A stretch of DNA of 64,000 nucleotides from Cyclobacteriaceae bacterium (GCA_016786495.1 JAEUUJ010000076.1:16083-80082); one strand, 5' to 3'. Positions 25,277-34,105 are shown, counted from the stretch's first letter. The notes: a model not told the origin generated them from the letters alone. Made by a program: numbers and translations.

Positions 25277-26344
25277 ATGGCGCTAAGAAAATACCCCGGT
25301 TTGATGTACGGACGAGTGTGGTTTACCGGCTTATTAATGCTGTTACTGCACGGTGCGGTAACTGCCCAGGATCCGCAATTCTCGCAGTTTTACGCTGCCC
25401 CGCTCTATTTGAATCCGGCCTTTGCAGGCTCGACTAATCAAACCCGCGTGGGACTAAACTATCGCAATCAATGGCCTTCGATTGACGGAAACTTTACCAC
25501 CATGTCGGTATATGCCGATCATTACATGGAGGATATCAACAGTGCCATCGGACTCATTATTAATCGGGATGTTGAAGGCCTTGCCGGGCTTCAGTCGGTG
25601 AACATAGGACTTCAATATGCGTATGAGATGTACATCACCGAGAACCTCGGTTTCAGGCCGGGTGGTCAGGTTTCGTTGTACAGGCGAAGCATGAATTTCG
25701 ACAAGCTTACGTTCGGGTCGCAATACGATCCGACTACCGGTTTCTTTACAAATCCTTCCGGAGAAACTTTTAACTCGAACTTCAGCAAAACCTTCGTTGA
25801 CCTTTCGCTTGGCGGATTATTTTTTACCAAGGTTGCCTATCTCGGTATAGCTGCGTTTCATTTGAATCAACCGAATCAGTCGGTGATTGATGAAGACAGT
25901 CCGCTGCCGATGAAACTTTCCATTCATGGTGGATTTAAATATTTTATGAAACCCGGAGCAGTGGGTAGCGGTATTTATGCGCGTGAAGCGGAGCGCAGCA
26001 TTGGCCCGGCTTTCCAGTATCGTCATCAGGGACAGTTCGATCAGATGGATCTCGGTCTATATTACACGGCTGAGCCCCTCGTACTCGGGTTGTGGTATCG
26101 CGGAGTGCCATTCAAAAAAGTAAATGACTTTGTCAACAACGAATCGATTGTACTGCTGCTTGGCTTTACCCGCATCGGACAGAAGCAGGCGTTGAGCATT
26201 GGTTACAGTTTTGACTACACCATTTCCAAGTTAACGGCTAAGAGCGGAGGCGCACACGAGTTCAGTCTCAGCTACACCTGGCCAACGCGCAATCCGCGCA
26301 AGCCACCGAAATCAAAGATGGTGATTCCGTGTCCGGATTTTTAA
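25277..26344 (+). CDS. PorP/SprF-family type IX secretion membrane protein
   Basis: A 355-residue outer-membrane protein. The signal peptide ends near VTAQ, then comes the family hallmark DPQFSQFYAAPLYLNPAF and later the alternating beta-strands of a porin-like barrel (for example VGLNYRNQWPS and ALSIGYSFDYTISKL). In Flavobacterium, SprF is needed to deliver the class B cargo SprB; this gene's divergent neighbour is a class B cargo, so the two probably form a secretion pair. The C-terminal extension (NPRKPPKSK) is basic. Confidence 0.92.
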   Translation: MALRKYPGLMYGRVWFTGLLMLLLHGAVTAQDPQFSQFYAAPLYLNPAFAGSTNQTRVGLNYRNQWPSIDGNFTTMSVYADHYMEDINSAIGLIINRDVEGLAGLQSVNIGLQYAYEMYITENLGFRPGGQVSLYRRSMNFDKLTFGSQYDPTTGFFTNPSGETFNSNFSKTFVDLSLGGLFFTKVAYLGIAAFHLNQPNQSVIDEDSPLPMKLSIHGGFKYFMKPGAVGSGIYAREAERSIGPAFQYRHQGQFDQMDLGLYYTAEPLVLGLWYRGVPFKKVNDFVNNESIVLLLGFTRIGQKQALSIGYSFDYTISKLTAKSGGAHEFSLSYTWPTRNPRKPPKSKMVIPCPDF

Positions 26345-26468
26345 GGAAAATTCTTCGGGTCGCCTTTTTCTGCCGGCCTTGCGCAAAAGTGTGCCTGACG
26401 CACCGACAGCACGGCACCGAAGCCCGCTCACTCATATTATTACTGTATCTTTCCTGAAATTTCCTGTC

Positions 26469-27086
26469 GTGCAGCTTCAGTATTTCTTTGAGCTTTTCGG
26501 AACGTTCTTCTTTGCCATCTCAGGTGCGATGGCGATTCACGACCGTGACCACGACTGGTTCGGAGCTGGCTTCACCGGATTTCTCACGGCCATCGGAGGC
26601 GGAAGTCTGCGCGACATCACCCTCGGCAGCTATCCGCTGGTGTGGATTGGCGACATCAACTTTCTCTACGCCATCCTGGCCGGAATCCTGATTGCGCTGG
26701 TGTTTTTCTCCAAACTGGTTCGGCTGAAGCGAACATTTTTTCTCTTCGACACGCTCGGCATTGCCTTCTTCACCATCCTGGGTGTGGAGAAAGCGCTCAG
26801 TCTGGGTGTCCGTCCGGAGATCGCTGCGATCATGGGAATGTTCACTGCGGTGATGGGCGGAGTGATCCGCGACACGCTCGCGAACGAAACGCCTGTCATC
26901 TTCCGGAAAGAAATTTATGCCACTGCATGCCTCGCAGGGGCAGTTTTTTACCTCTTGCTCAACTTTCAGTTTGGTGTTGATCGCAACATTAACCTGGTTG
27001 TGTCGAGCTTGTTGATCATCATCATCCGTGTGCTTGCCGTGAAGTACAAACTCGCGTTACCCGGGTTTAAGAAACCTTCGCACTAA
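26469..27086 (+). CDS. TRIC-type (UPF0126) membrane channel protein
   Basis: About 205 residues from the GTG at 26469, which starts at VQLQYFFELFG, the normal N-terminus of this family. An earlier in-frame ATG at 26379 would add 30 residues that look random. There are about seven membrane segments in two repeats, with the glycine-rich GGGSLRDI and GGVIRDTL motifs at the end of the second helix of each repeat. Bacterial relatives of trimeric intracellular cation channels are thought to conduct potassium or glycine-related solutes; the substrate here is uncertain. It follows the PorP/SprF gene at a 125-base distance. Confidence 0.85.
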   Translation: MQLQYFFELFGTFFFAISGAMAIHDRDHDWFGAGFTGFLTAIGGGSLRDITLGSYPLVWIGDINFLYAILAGILIALVFFSKLVRLKRTFFLFDTLGIAFFTILGVEKALSLGVRPEIAAIMGMFTAVMGGVIRDTLANETPVIFRKEIYATACLAGAVFYLLLNFQFGVDRNINLVVSSLLIIIIRVLAVKYKLALPGFKKPSH

Positions 27087-27161
27087 CTTTCGTTAGCCGA
27101 GGCAACAAAAAATTTTTAAAATCTTAGCCTCAAACATTATCATTTCCCGAACTTTATCGTT

Positions 27162-27169
27162 TAATTTTG
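27162..27169 (+). promoter_or_regulatory. Candidate -7 element of the arginine operon
   Basis: TAATTTTG fits TAnnTTTG. It is about 310 bases upstream of the first structural gene and about 70 bases upstream of the arginine-rich leader reading frame, so transcription would cover the whole leader. A clear TTTG at -33 was not seen. Confidence 0.45.
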
Positions 27170-27239
27170 CATATTAAGTTAAACCAAACAGGAGACTGAA
27201 TGCCATTTATCTGACTTCACTTAACCACTAAGACAGAAA

Positions 27240-27368
27240 TTGAAAACTTCAATCACCACTACACGAACAGCCAAGGCTGTTAACCACTCCAAAAGAACAA
27301 ACCTGTTCTACCTTCACGCCTGCGAGGTGATTAGGCGCAACCGACCGACACGCTTCGCGCGGATCTGA
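27240..27368 (+). CDS. Candidate arginine-rich leader peptide of the arg operon
   Basis: A 42-codon frame from TTG at 27240 to TGA at 27366-27368. It contains seven Arg codons, five of them in the last eleven sense codons, reading RRNRPTRFARI, with a mixture of AGG, CGC, CGA and CGG. No other frame here looks coding, and there is no ATG alternative. A ribosome slowed at the Arg cluster when charged Arg-tRNA is scarce would sit about three to thirty bases before the first downstream hairpin. The position at the head of an arginine operon makes a leader-peptide role likely, but the start codon is non-ATG and I have no comparative proof. Confidence 0.5.
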   Translation: MKTSITTTRTAKAVNHSKRTNLFYLHACEVIRRNRPTRFARI

Positions 27369-27371
27369 TAC

Positions 27372-27443
27372 CAACGCCCAAGATCGTTGAATGAGACATA
27401 ACATCGGAGATGTTATGGCTTTTGTGCTTTAGCACTGTTTTTG
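27372..27443 (+). promoter_or_regulatory. Candidate attenuator hairpins of the arg operon
   Basis: Three possible stems follow the leader frame. The first pairs CAACG (27372-27376) with CGTTG (27385-27389), the second is CATAACATC-GGA-GATGTTATG (27397-27417), nine perfect pairs with a three-base loop and followed by GCTTTTG, and the third pairs GTGC with GCAC (27424-27435) before a TGTTTTT run. The second, or the third with its T-run, could be the terminator, and the first a competing structure near the leader stop codon. The first structural gene begins 34 bases later. Confidence 0.45.
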
Positions 27444-27476
27444 ATCATTCATTTTTGATTAATACCAGACATTACA

Positions 27477-28241
27477 TTGGATAATAATAAATTGATCGTC
27501 CGGCTGGCAACACCAGCCGACAAACACTATGCTGACACCATCACTACCGAGATGGAAGAATCAGCGAAAGCGCGCGGAACCGGCATCGCCAAGCGCTCAC
27601 CAGCCTACATCGAACAAAAAATGGAGGAAGGAAAGGCTGTTATTGCCACCACCCAGGAAGGCACATGGGTTGGGTTTTGCTACATCGAGGCGTGGGAGCA
27701 CGACAAGTATGTGGCTAACTCAGGCCTCATCGTGTCGCCTCAATTCCGCAAAACAGGAGTGGCTACGGAAATTAAACGCAAAATCTTCTCGCTGTCGCGT
27801 GAAAAATATCCGCATGCAAAAATATTCGGACTCACCACCGGTTTGGCCGTGATGAAGATCAACTCCGACCTCGGGTACGAGCCGGTGACGTATTCCGAAC
27901 TTACCACCGATGAAGAGTTCTGGAAGGGCTGCCGCAGTTGTGTGAACTACGAAATCCTGATGAGCAAAGACCGTAAGAACTGCATGTGTACAGCGATGCT
28001 GTTCGATCCGGTGGAGGTTGCGGAAAAGCAAAAGCAACTGGCACAGACGGTGGTTACACCCGAGGGCAAGCTTGAGCAGCAAACCGAAAGGCGCCAGTTC
28101 AAGGGCAATCTCAAGTTGTTCGAACGCTGGGTACGCTTCAAGCAGTTTGTATTGCTGCGCTCCTTCCGTAAAAAGGAGGGTGGTTCAGACGGTCCTTCCG
28201 AATCACGGAAGTCGCTTTTAAGCATGTTATTTTTCTGGTAA
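27477..28241 (+). CDS. GNAT acetyltransferase, probable N-acetylglutamate synthase role
   Basis: A 254-residue protein that starts at TTG (27477); there is no ATG in the short interval upstream. The GNAT fold is visible: VGFCYIEAW strand, NSGLIVSPQFRKTGVATEI with the acetyl-CoA loop RKTGVA (91-96), and IFGLTTGLAVM. A C-terminal extension has four close cysteines (152, 155, 169, 171), which might bind metal, then a basic helical tail. It heads the arginine operon, which otherwise lacks an enzyme for the first acylation of glutamate, so it may be the acetyl- or succinyl-glutamate synthase. That role is inferred from position. There are only ten bases between its stop and argG. Confidence 0.7.
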   Translation: MDNNKLIVRLATPADKHYADTITTEMEESAKARGTGIAKRSPAYIEQKMEEGKAVIATTQEGTWVGFCYIEAWEHDKYVANSGLIVSPQFRKTGVATEIKRKIFSLSREKYPHAKIFGLTTGLAVMKINSDLGYEPVTYSELTTDEEFWKGCRSCVNYEILMSKDRKNCMCTAMLFDPVEVAEKQKQLAQTVVTPEGKLEQQTERRQFKGNLKLFERWVRFKQFVLLRSFRKKEGGSDGPSESRKSLLSMLFFW

Positions 28242-28251
28242 TCTATAATTA

Positions 28252-29454
28252 ATGAAGAAGAAAGTTGTTTTGGCCTTTAGCGGGGGATTGGACACCTCTT
28301 ACTGTGTTAAGTACCTCAGCGAAGAAAAGGGCTATGAAGTTCATACCATCACCATCAACACGGGTGGCTTCGATGCAGCCGAAGTGAAGGCGATCGAAGA
28401 GCGCGCGAAAAACCTGGGCGTGGCTTCGCACATCACGGTTGATGAAACGAAGAATTACTACGACACCGTGATCCGTTTTTTGATCTACGGAAACGTATTG
28501 AAGAATAACACCTATCCGTTAAGCGTAAGTGCCGAACGGATGTCGCAGGCGTTGGCTACCGCAAACTATGCGAAAAAGCTCAAGGCTGATGCAGTAGCGC
28601 ACGGAAGCACCGGTGCCGGTAACGACCAGGTTCGGTTCGACATGATATTGAACATTCTCGTTCCGGGAATCGAGATCATAACGCCCATCCGCGACATGAA
28701 GCTGTCACGCGAACAGGAGATTGAGTACCTCAAATCGAAAGGGGTTGTATATGATTTCAGGAAGGCGATGTACTCTGTTAATAAAGGAATCTGGGGAACA
28801 TCAGTAGGAGGTAAGGAAACCCTGAAGTCGCTGGGAACGCTGCCGGAAGAAGCGTGGCCTACGCAGGTTACAAAAACCGGGAGCGAAACCGTAAAGCTCT
28901 CTTTCGACAAAGGCGAACTGAAAAAAGTAAATGATAAGGCTTTTAACCACCCGACTGAAGCAATTCAGTATTTACAGGCTATCGCAGGTGGGTATGGCGT
29001 TGGCCGCGACATTCACGTGGGCGACACCATTATCGGTATCAAGGGCCGCGTGGGATTTGAAGCCGCTGCACCGGTGGTAATCATCAAAGCACATCACGCA
29101 CTTGAAAAGCACGTGCTTACGAAGTGGCAGTTGAGCTGGAAAGATCAGCTGGCGCAGTTTTACGGCAACTGGCTGCACGAGGGCCAATACCTGGATCCGG
29201 TGATGCGGGACATTGAAGCATATCTTTCAAACTCGCAGCAGCAGGTAACGGGCGATGTTACCGTTGAACTCCATCCATACCGCTTCCACGTGGTGGGTAT
29301 CGAATCGAAGTATGATCTGATGTCATCGAAGTTCGGCAAGTATGGCGAAGAGAATCTCGGCTGGTCGGGCAACGATGTGAAAGGTTTTACAAAAATCTTT
29401 GGCAACCAGACTGCGATCTTCCATCAGGTAAAAACAGACGCAGATGGCAACTAA
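28252..29454 (+). CDS. argG: Argininosuccinate synthase
   Basis: A 400-residue enzyme that joins citrulline and aspartate using ATP, the penultimate step of arginine synthesis. The ATP-pyrophosphatase loop AFSGGLDTSYC is at the N-terminus. Later segments HGSTGAGNDQVRF and GRVGFEAAAPVVIIKAHH are typical of the family. Start ATG at 28252. The stop codon overlaps the argC start by eleven bases, so translation is likely coupled. In this operon it receives citrulline made by ArgE from an N-acyl precursor. Confidence 0.97.
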   Translation: MKKKVVLAFSGGLDTSYCVKYLSEEKGYEVHTITINTGGFDAAEVKAIEERAKNLGVASHITVDETKNYYDTVIRFLIYGNVLKNNTYPLSVSAERMSQALATANYAKKLKADAVAHGSTGAGNDQVRFDMILNILVPGIEIITPIRDMKLSREQEIEYLKSKGVVYDFRKAMYSVNKGIWGTSVGGKETLKSLGTLPEEAWPTQVTKTGSETVKLSFDKGELKKVNDKAFNHPTEAIQYLQAIAGGYGVGRDIHVGDTIIGIKGRVGFEAAAPVVIIKAHHALEKHVLTKWQLSWKDQLAQFYGNWLHEGQYLDPVMRDIEAYLSNSQQQVTGDVTVELHPYRFHVVGIESKYDLMSSKFGKYGEENLGWSGNDVKGFTKIFGNQTAIFHQVKTDADGN

Positions 29455-30418
29455 CATAACGGTCGGGATCGTTGGGGGAGCGGGATACACCGGAGGTGAA
29501 GCAATTCGCCTGCTCATCAATCATCCGAACGTTGACCTGAAATTCGTTCACAGTCGCAGCAATGCAGGTAATTTACTGTCGGATGTTCATGCTGACCTGA
29601 CGGGAGATACCGAACTGAAATTCACGGACGCGTTACAGTATGCTGACGTAGTGTTCCTTTGCCTTGGGCATGGTGAAAGCAAAAAGTTTTTGCAGGAGAA
29701 TATTCTGGATGACTCCGTAAAGGTTATTGACCTCAGTCAGGATTTTCGTCTGGGCGACTCGGCAGGCAACCGGAAGTTCGTGTACGGCTTGCCGGAATTG
29801 AATAAAGATTCAATAAAAAAAGCATCGAACATTGCCAACCCCGGCTGTTTTGCAACGGCAATTGAACTTGGATTGCTTCCCCTGGCCAAGCTTGGGTTGT
29901 TGAAAGAGGTTTACACCACGGGTATTACGGGCTCGACAGGCGCAGGTCAGAAACTACAGGATACCACACACTTTACCTGGCGCGCGAACAACATTTCGGC
30001 CTATAAAACACTCACGCATCAACATCTGAAAGAGATCACGCAATCGGTAAGACAATTGCAGCCTGCGTTTTCCGGTGCGATTAACTTTGTTCCGTGGCGC
30101 GGAGACTTTACGCGCGGGATTTTTGTGAGCTCTGTGATCACGACCGACAAAAGTCTTGATGAACTTGGTTCGATCTATCGGGATTTTTACAACGGTCATC
30201 CGTTTACCGTTGTTTCCGGCCAGACGCTTGATCTGAAACAGGTTGTGAATACCAATAAGTGTGCAATCAACCTCGAGAAAGAAGGCGACAAACTTGTGGT
30301 GCATTCCGCCATCGATAATCTTTTAAAAGGCGCGAGCGGACAGGCCGTGCAGAACATGAACATCATGTTTGGCCTGGAGGAAACTGCAGGGCTCAAGCTT
30401 AAGTCTGGTGTATTTTAA
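29444..30418 (+). CDS. argC: N-acetyl-gamma-glutamyl-phosphate reductase
   Basis: A 324-residue NADPH enzyme that reduces N-acylglutamyl phosphate to the semialdehyde. The dinucleotide loop GIVGGAGYTGGEAIRLL is near the N-terminus and the catalytic Cys sits in NPGCFATAIELGL (about Cys136). HHF-type elements TGSTGAGQK and FVPWRGDFTRGI follow. It overlaps argG by eleven bases and is followed by proC after nine bases. Confidence 0.97.
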   Translation: MATNITVGIVGGAGYTGGEAIRLLINHPNVDLKFVHSRSNAGNLLSDVHADLTGDTELKFTDALQYADVVFLCLGHGESKKFLQENILDDSVKVIDLSQDFRLGDSAGNRKFVYGLPELNKDSIKKASNIANPGCFATAIELGLLPLAKLGLLKEVYTTGITGSTGAGQKLQDTTHFTWRANNISAYKTLTHQHLKEITQSVRQLQPAFSGAINFVPWRGDFTRGIFVSSVITTDKSLDELGSIYRDFYNGHPFTVVSGQTLDLKQVVNTNKCAINLEKEGDKLVVHSAIDNLLKGASGQAVQNMNIMFGLEETAGLKLKSGVF

Positions 30419-30427
30419 TAATCCTTT

Positions 30428-31234
30428 ATGGCAACAAAAAAAATAGCCATTCTGGGTGGCGGTAATTTAGGAGTGGCAATTGCGAAAGGAATCGTAAACT
30501 CCGGTCAGGCACAAGCGTCAGACATCATTATCACGCGCAGAAACCTCTCTAAGATTGCTTCACTGAAGCGCGAAAAGTTTGTCTTGACTTCCGATAATGT
30601 CGCGGCTGTTAACGCATCGGCTGTGGTGATGCTGTGCGTACAACCGAAGCAGCTTGCAGGCTTGCTGGAAGAAGTTTCTGCCGCGTTGAGCGAAAAGAAA
30701 CATATTCTTGTTTCCACTATTACAGGGATTACCACGGAGGAAATATCCGGACACCTGAATAAACAAGTTCCGATTGTGCGGGCAATGCCGAACACGGCCA
30801 TTGCGATTGGCGCTTCCATGACATGCATCTGCTCAAAAGACACGTCTGACAAGCAACTGCGTGAAATCGAAAATCTTTTCAAGTCGCTCGGACAAACCTT
30901 GATTATTGAAGAACACCTCATGAAGGCTGCTACCGTGCTGGCGGCAAGCGGCATCGCTTTTTTCATGCGCTACCTCCGGGCAGCAACGCAGGGTGGAATC
31001 CAACTGGGCTTTGATGCGGAAGAGTCGCAGATGATTGCTGCGCAAACGGCAAAAGGGGCAGCTCTGTTGTTGGCCGCCAATCACTCCCATCCCGAACTCG
31101 AGATCGACAAGGTTACCACTCCGCAAGGGTGTACCATTGCCGGACTGAATGAGATGGAACATCAGGGGCTGAGCTCCGCACTTATTAAAGGCATCGTTGC
31201 CTCATTTGAAAAGATTAACAGCATTAAAAAGTAG
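30428..31234 (+). CDS. proC: Pyrroline-5-carboxylate reductase
   Basis: A 268-residue enzyme that makes proline from pyrroline-5-carboxylate with NAD(P)H. The Rossmann motif is GGGNLGVAIAKGI (about residues 9-21), with AMPNTAIAIGASMT later in the sequence and the C-terminal helical domain TTPQGCTIAGLNEME at the end. Its presence inside an arginine operon is a recurring Bacteroidota arrangement, and both pathways draw on glutamate semialdehydes. There is no apparent terminator or promoter around it. Confidence 0.96.
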   Translation: MATKKIAILGGGNLGVAIAKGIVNSGQAQASDIIITRRNLSKIASLKREKFVLTSDNVAAVNASAVVMLCVQPKQLAGLLEEVSAALSEKKHILVSTITGITTEEISGHLNKQVPIVRAMPNTAIAIGASMTCICSKDTSDKQLREIENLFKSLGQTLIIEEHLMKAATVLAASGIAFFMRYLRAATQGGIQLGFDAEESQMIAAQTAKGAALLLAANHSHPELEIDKVTTPQGCTIAGLNEMEHQGLSSALIKGIVASFEKINSIKK

Positions 31235-31243
31235 GTTAGGGAA

Positions 31244-32365
31244 ATGAAGTTATTTGACGTTTATCCTTTGTTCGACATCACACCCGTAAAAGCCGAAGGC
31301 TCATGGTTGTGGGACGACAAGGGGGAAAAGTATCTCGATTTATATGGAGGCCATGCGGTGATTTCGATTGGTCATTCGCATCCACACTATGTCAAAACGC
31401 TGGGCGACCAGTTGAGTAAGATTTCATTTTATTCCAACAGTGTTCAGAATCCGCAGCAGCAACAACTTGCCGAACGGCTCGGTAAAATTTCCGGTTACCC
31501 GGATTATCAATTGTTCTTATGTAACTCAGGGGCGGAAGCCAATGAGAATGCGCTCAAACTTGCTTCGTTTGTTACAGGCCGGAAAAAGATCATAGCATTT
31601 AAGAATGCATTTCATGGCCGCACTTCGGGTGCTGTTGCAGCGACTGATAATCCGAAGATTGTTGCACCGTTCAATGCCGGGCACGATATCGTGTTTGTTC
31701 CGCTGAACGATGAAACTGCGCTCACCGCAGCACTGGATAAAGAAGTGGCGGCTGTTATTATTGAAGGCATTCAGGGTGTTGGCGGAATTCAATTGCCGGA
31801 TGATTCTTTTCTCACCTTCCTGAAAAAGAAATGTGATGAGAATGGTTCGCTTTTAATTCTGGATGAAATTCAATCCGGGTACGGACGAAGTGGAAAATTT
31901 TTCTCACATCAGTTCTCGGGTGTGAAGCCGCAGATTATTACAACAGCCAAAGGAATGGGCAACGGGTTCCCGGTAGGGGGTGTACTGATTCATCCCGATA
32001 TTAAACCGTGGAGCGGAATGCTTGGAACAACCTTTGGGGGAAATTACTTATCGAGTGTGGCGAGCCTTGCCGTGCTCGATGTACTGGAGAAAGAAAATCT
32101 GATGGACAACGCAGCTAAACTGGGCGACTATGTGATGGGTGAGCTCAGGAAGATGCCGGTGTTGAACCGTGTTCGCGGCCGTGGCCTGATGATCGGCTTT
32201 GATTTGCCCGAAGATCGTAAGTCGGTGCGGTTGGATTTATTGAAGAAACATAAAATCTTCACAGGCGAAGCCAAGCCGAATGTGATCCGTCTGCTGCCCT
32301 CCCTTGCTGTAACGAAGGCTGAACTGGATATTTTTCTTACCGCATTGAAACAGGAATTACAATGA
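31244..32365 (+). CDS. argD: Acylornithine aminotransferase
   Basis: A 373-residue class III PLP-dependent aminotransferase. It converts N-acylglutamate semialdehyde to N-acylornithine with glutamate. NSGAEANENALKLA, AFHGRTSGA, LDEIQSGYGRSGKF and TTAKGMGNGFPVG are visible; the Lys in TTAKGMG (about Lys235) should hold PLP. The stop overlaps the argF' start by four bases (the stop-start motif reads ATGA), suggesting coupled translation. Confidence 0.96.
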   Translation: MKLFDVYPLFDITPVKAEGSWLWDDKGEKYLDLYGGHAVISIGHSHPHYVKTLGDQLSKISFYSNSVQNPQQQQLAERLGKISGYPDYQLFLCNSGAEANENALKLASFVTGRKKIIAFKNAFHGRTSGAVAATDNPKIVAPFNAGHDIVFVPLNDETALTAALDKEVAAVIIEGIQGVGGIQLPDDSFLTFLKKKCDENGSLLILDEIQSGYGRSGKFFSHQFSGVKPQIITTAKGMGNGFPVGGVLIHPDIKPWSGMLGTTFGGNYLSSVASLAVLDVLEKENLMDNAAKLGDYVMGELRKMPVLNRVRGRGLMIGFDLPEDRKSVRLDLLKKHKIFTGEAKPNVIRLLPSLAVTKAELDIFLTALKQELQ

Positions 32366-33312
32366 AGAATTTCTTATCTGTAGACGATATTTCGAATATC
32401 AACGAGCTGGTGCAGAAGGCGCTTGCGTTTAAAACCGATCCGCTGAGCGACAAAGGACAGGGCAGCGGCAAGCGCATCGGGTTGTTGTTTTTAAATCCGA
32501 GCATGCGCACACGCCTCAGTACCCAAATCGCGGCATCCAATCTCGGGATGGAAAGCATTGTGTTCAATGTAGGCCAGGATGGCTGGTCGCTGGAGTTTGA
32601 CGATGAGGCGATCATGAGCGGTACCACCGTAGAACACGTGAAAGAAGCTGCGCCTATTCTCGGGAAGTACTTTGATGTGCTGGGGGTGAGAACATTTCCT
32701 GGATTAAAAGACCGGGAGGCTGATTACAGCGAGTTTTTTATCAAACAATTCGTGAAGTATTCCGGCATCCCGATCATAAGCCTTGAGAGTGCAACACTTC
32801 ATCCGCTTCAAAGTCTGACGGACATTATCACAATCACAGAAACCTTTCAGGAAAAGCGCAGGCCGAAAATTGTGTTAACCTGGGCTCCGCACGTAAAAGC
32901 ACTTCCGCAATGTGTGGCCAACAGTTTTGCGCAGTGGGTAAATGCATGGGGCGAGGCTGATTTTGTGATCACGCATCCGGAAGGATATGAGCTGGACAAG
33001 AAATTTACCGGTAATGCAGCGATTTCGTACGATCAGGACTATGCGTTGAAAGAAGCTGATTTCGTGTATGTGAAAAACTGGAGTTCGTATACAAATTATG
33101 GTACGGTACTTAGTACGGATACGCGTTGGATGCTGAACAACGAAAAACTGGCAACTACGAATAATGCGAAAGTAATGCACTGTTTACCGGTGCGGAGAAA
33201 TGTGGAGTTGAGTGGTGAGATTCTGGACGGTGCGAATAGTATTGTTACACAACAGGCGGGCAATCGCGTTTGGGCTGCGCAGGCTGTGTTATCAGAGATA
33301 CTGAACGGATAA
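32362..33312 (+). CDS. argF': N-acylornithine carbamoyltransferase (Bacteroidota type)
   Basis: A 316-residue transcarbamylase that carbamoylates N-acylornithine rather than ornithine. NPSMRTRLST (45-54) binds carbamoyl phosphate, HPLQSLTDIITI and VMHCLPVRRN are typical. The residue that fixes the acyl group precedes EH in the sequence: Pro90 in the Bacteroides succinyl enzyme and Glu92 in the Xanthomonas acetyl enzyme, as I recall them. Here the equivalent is Val90 (TTVEHV), which matches neither, so the substrate acyl group is uncertain. It is coupled to argD by four bases of overlap. Confidence 0.93.
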   Translation: MKNFLSVDDISNINELVQKALAFKTDPLSDKGQGSGKRIGLLFLNPSMRTRLSTQIAASNLGMESIVFNVGQDGWSLEFDDEAIMSGTTVEHVKEAAPILGKYFDVLGVRTFPGLKDREADYSEFFIKQFVKYSGIPIISLESATLHPLQSLTDIITITETFQEKRRPKIVLTWAPHVKALPQCVANSFAQWVNAWGEADFVITHPEGYELDKKFTGNAAISYDQDYALKEADFVYVKNWSSYTNYGTVLSTDTRWMLNNEKLATTNNAKVMHCLPVRRNVELSGEILDGANSIVTQQAGNRVWAAQAVLSEILNG

Positions 33313-33316
33313 GTGT

Positions 33317-34105
33317 ATGAATAAACTGTTCATCATCAAGATCGGAGGCAATGTACTGGATGACCCGCGTCAGCTGGATCTGTTTCTGAAAGACTTTGCG
33401 TCTATCAAGGAGCCGCGTATTCTGATTCATGGCGGAGGAAAGATCGCCACCAAGATTGGCAATCAGCTTGGCATTGAGTCGAACTATATCAACGGCCGCA
33501 GAATAACCGATGCGGAAACGCTTGACCTCGTGACCATGGTGTATGGAGGTTTGGTGAACAAGCAGTTGGTGGCTACGCTTCAACACCTGGGATGCAATGC
33601 GATCGGGGTGACGGGTGCAGATGCGAACCTCATTACTGCAACGAAGCGCCCGGTGAAAGACATTGATTACGGATTTGTAGGCGATATCAAACCCTCCGGT
33701 GTCAATACCGCACTTCTGTATGAGTTGCTGAAGCAAAATACGGTTCCGGTTTTTGCACCGCTCACCCATGCGAACGGAAGCATGCTGAATACAAATGCCG
33801 ATACGATTGCCTCGGTTTTGGCGGTTGCGCTCAGCAAACATTTTGACGTGCGCCTGATTTTCTGCTTTGAAAAGAAGGGTGTTCTTCGCAATGTGAACGA
33901 TAATCAGTCGGTAATCACACACCTGCCAAAAAAATTATACGATGAATACGTTGAACAGGGTATCTTCGCAGATGGTATTTTGCCAAAACTGGAAAATGCC
34001 TACGCAGCGATTGAGGCGGGAGTGAAGGAAGTACTCATTGGCGAGTCTACCGATCTCATCAAAAATACCGGTCAGGAAACCGATGGAACGCTGATCACGA
34101 AATAA
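33317..34105 (+). CDS. argB: Acetylglutamate kinase
   Basis: A 262-residue amino acid kinase that phosphorylates N-acylglutamate. The N-terminal KIGGNVLDD binds the substrate phosphate, HGGGKIATKIGNQ follows, and NTNADTIASVLA and the C-terminal helix complete the fold. It is slightly short and lacks the N-terminal extension associated with arginine inhibition, though that alone does not prove it is feedback-insensitive. It starts four bases after argF'. Confidence 0.95.
   Translation: MNKLFIIKIGGNVLDDPRQLDLFLKDFASIKEPRILIHGGGKIATKIGNQLGIESNYINGRRITDAETLDLVTMVYGGLVNKQLVATLQHLGCNAIGVTGADANLITATKRPVKDIDYGFVGDIKPSGVNTALLYELLKQNTVPVFAPLTHANGSMLNTNADTIASVLAVALSKHFDVRLIFCFEKKGVLRNVNDNQSVITHLPKKLYDEYVEQGIFADGILPKLENAYAAIEAGVKEVLIGESTDLIKNTGQETDGTLITK

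Noticed and set aside
27087-27239. Gene or riboswitch of known class in the first half of the arg leader
   Set aside because: I see no conserved riboswitch core or reading frame other than the arginine-rich one further on.
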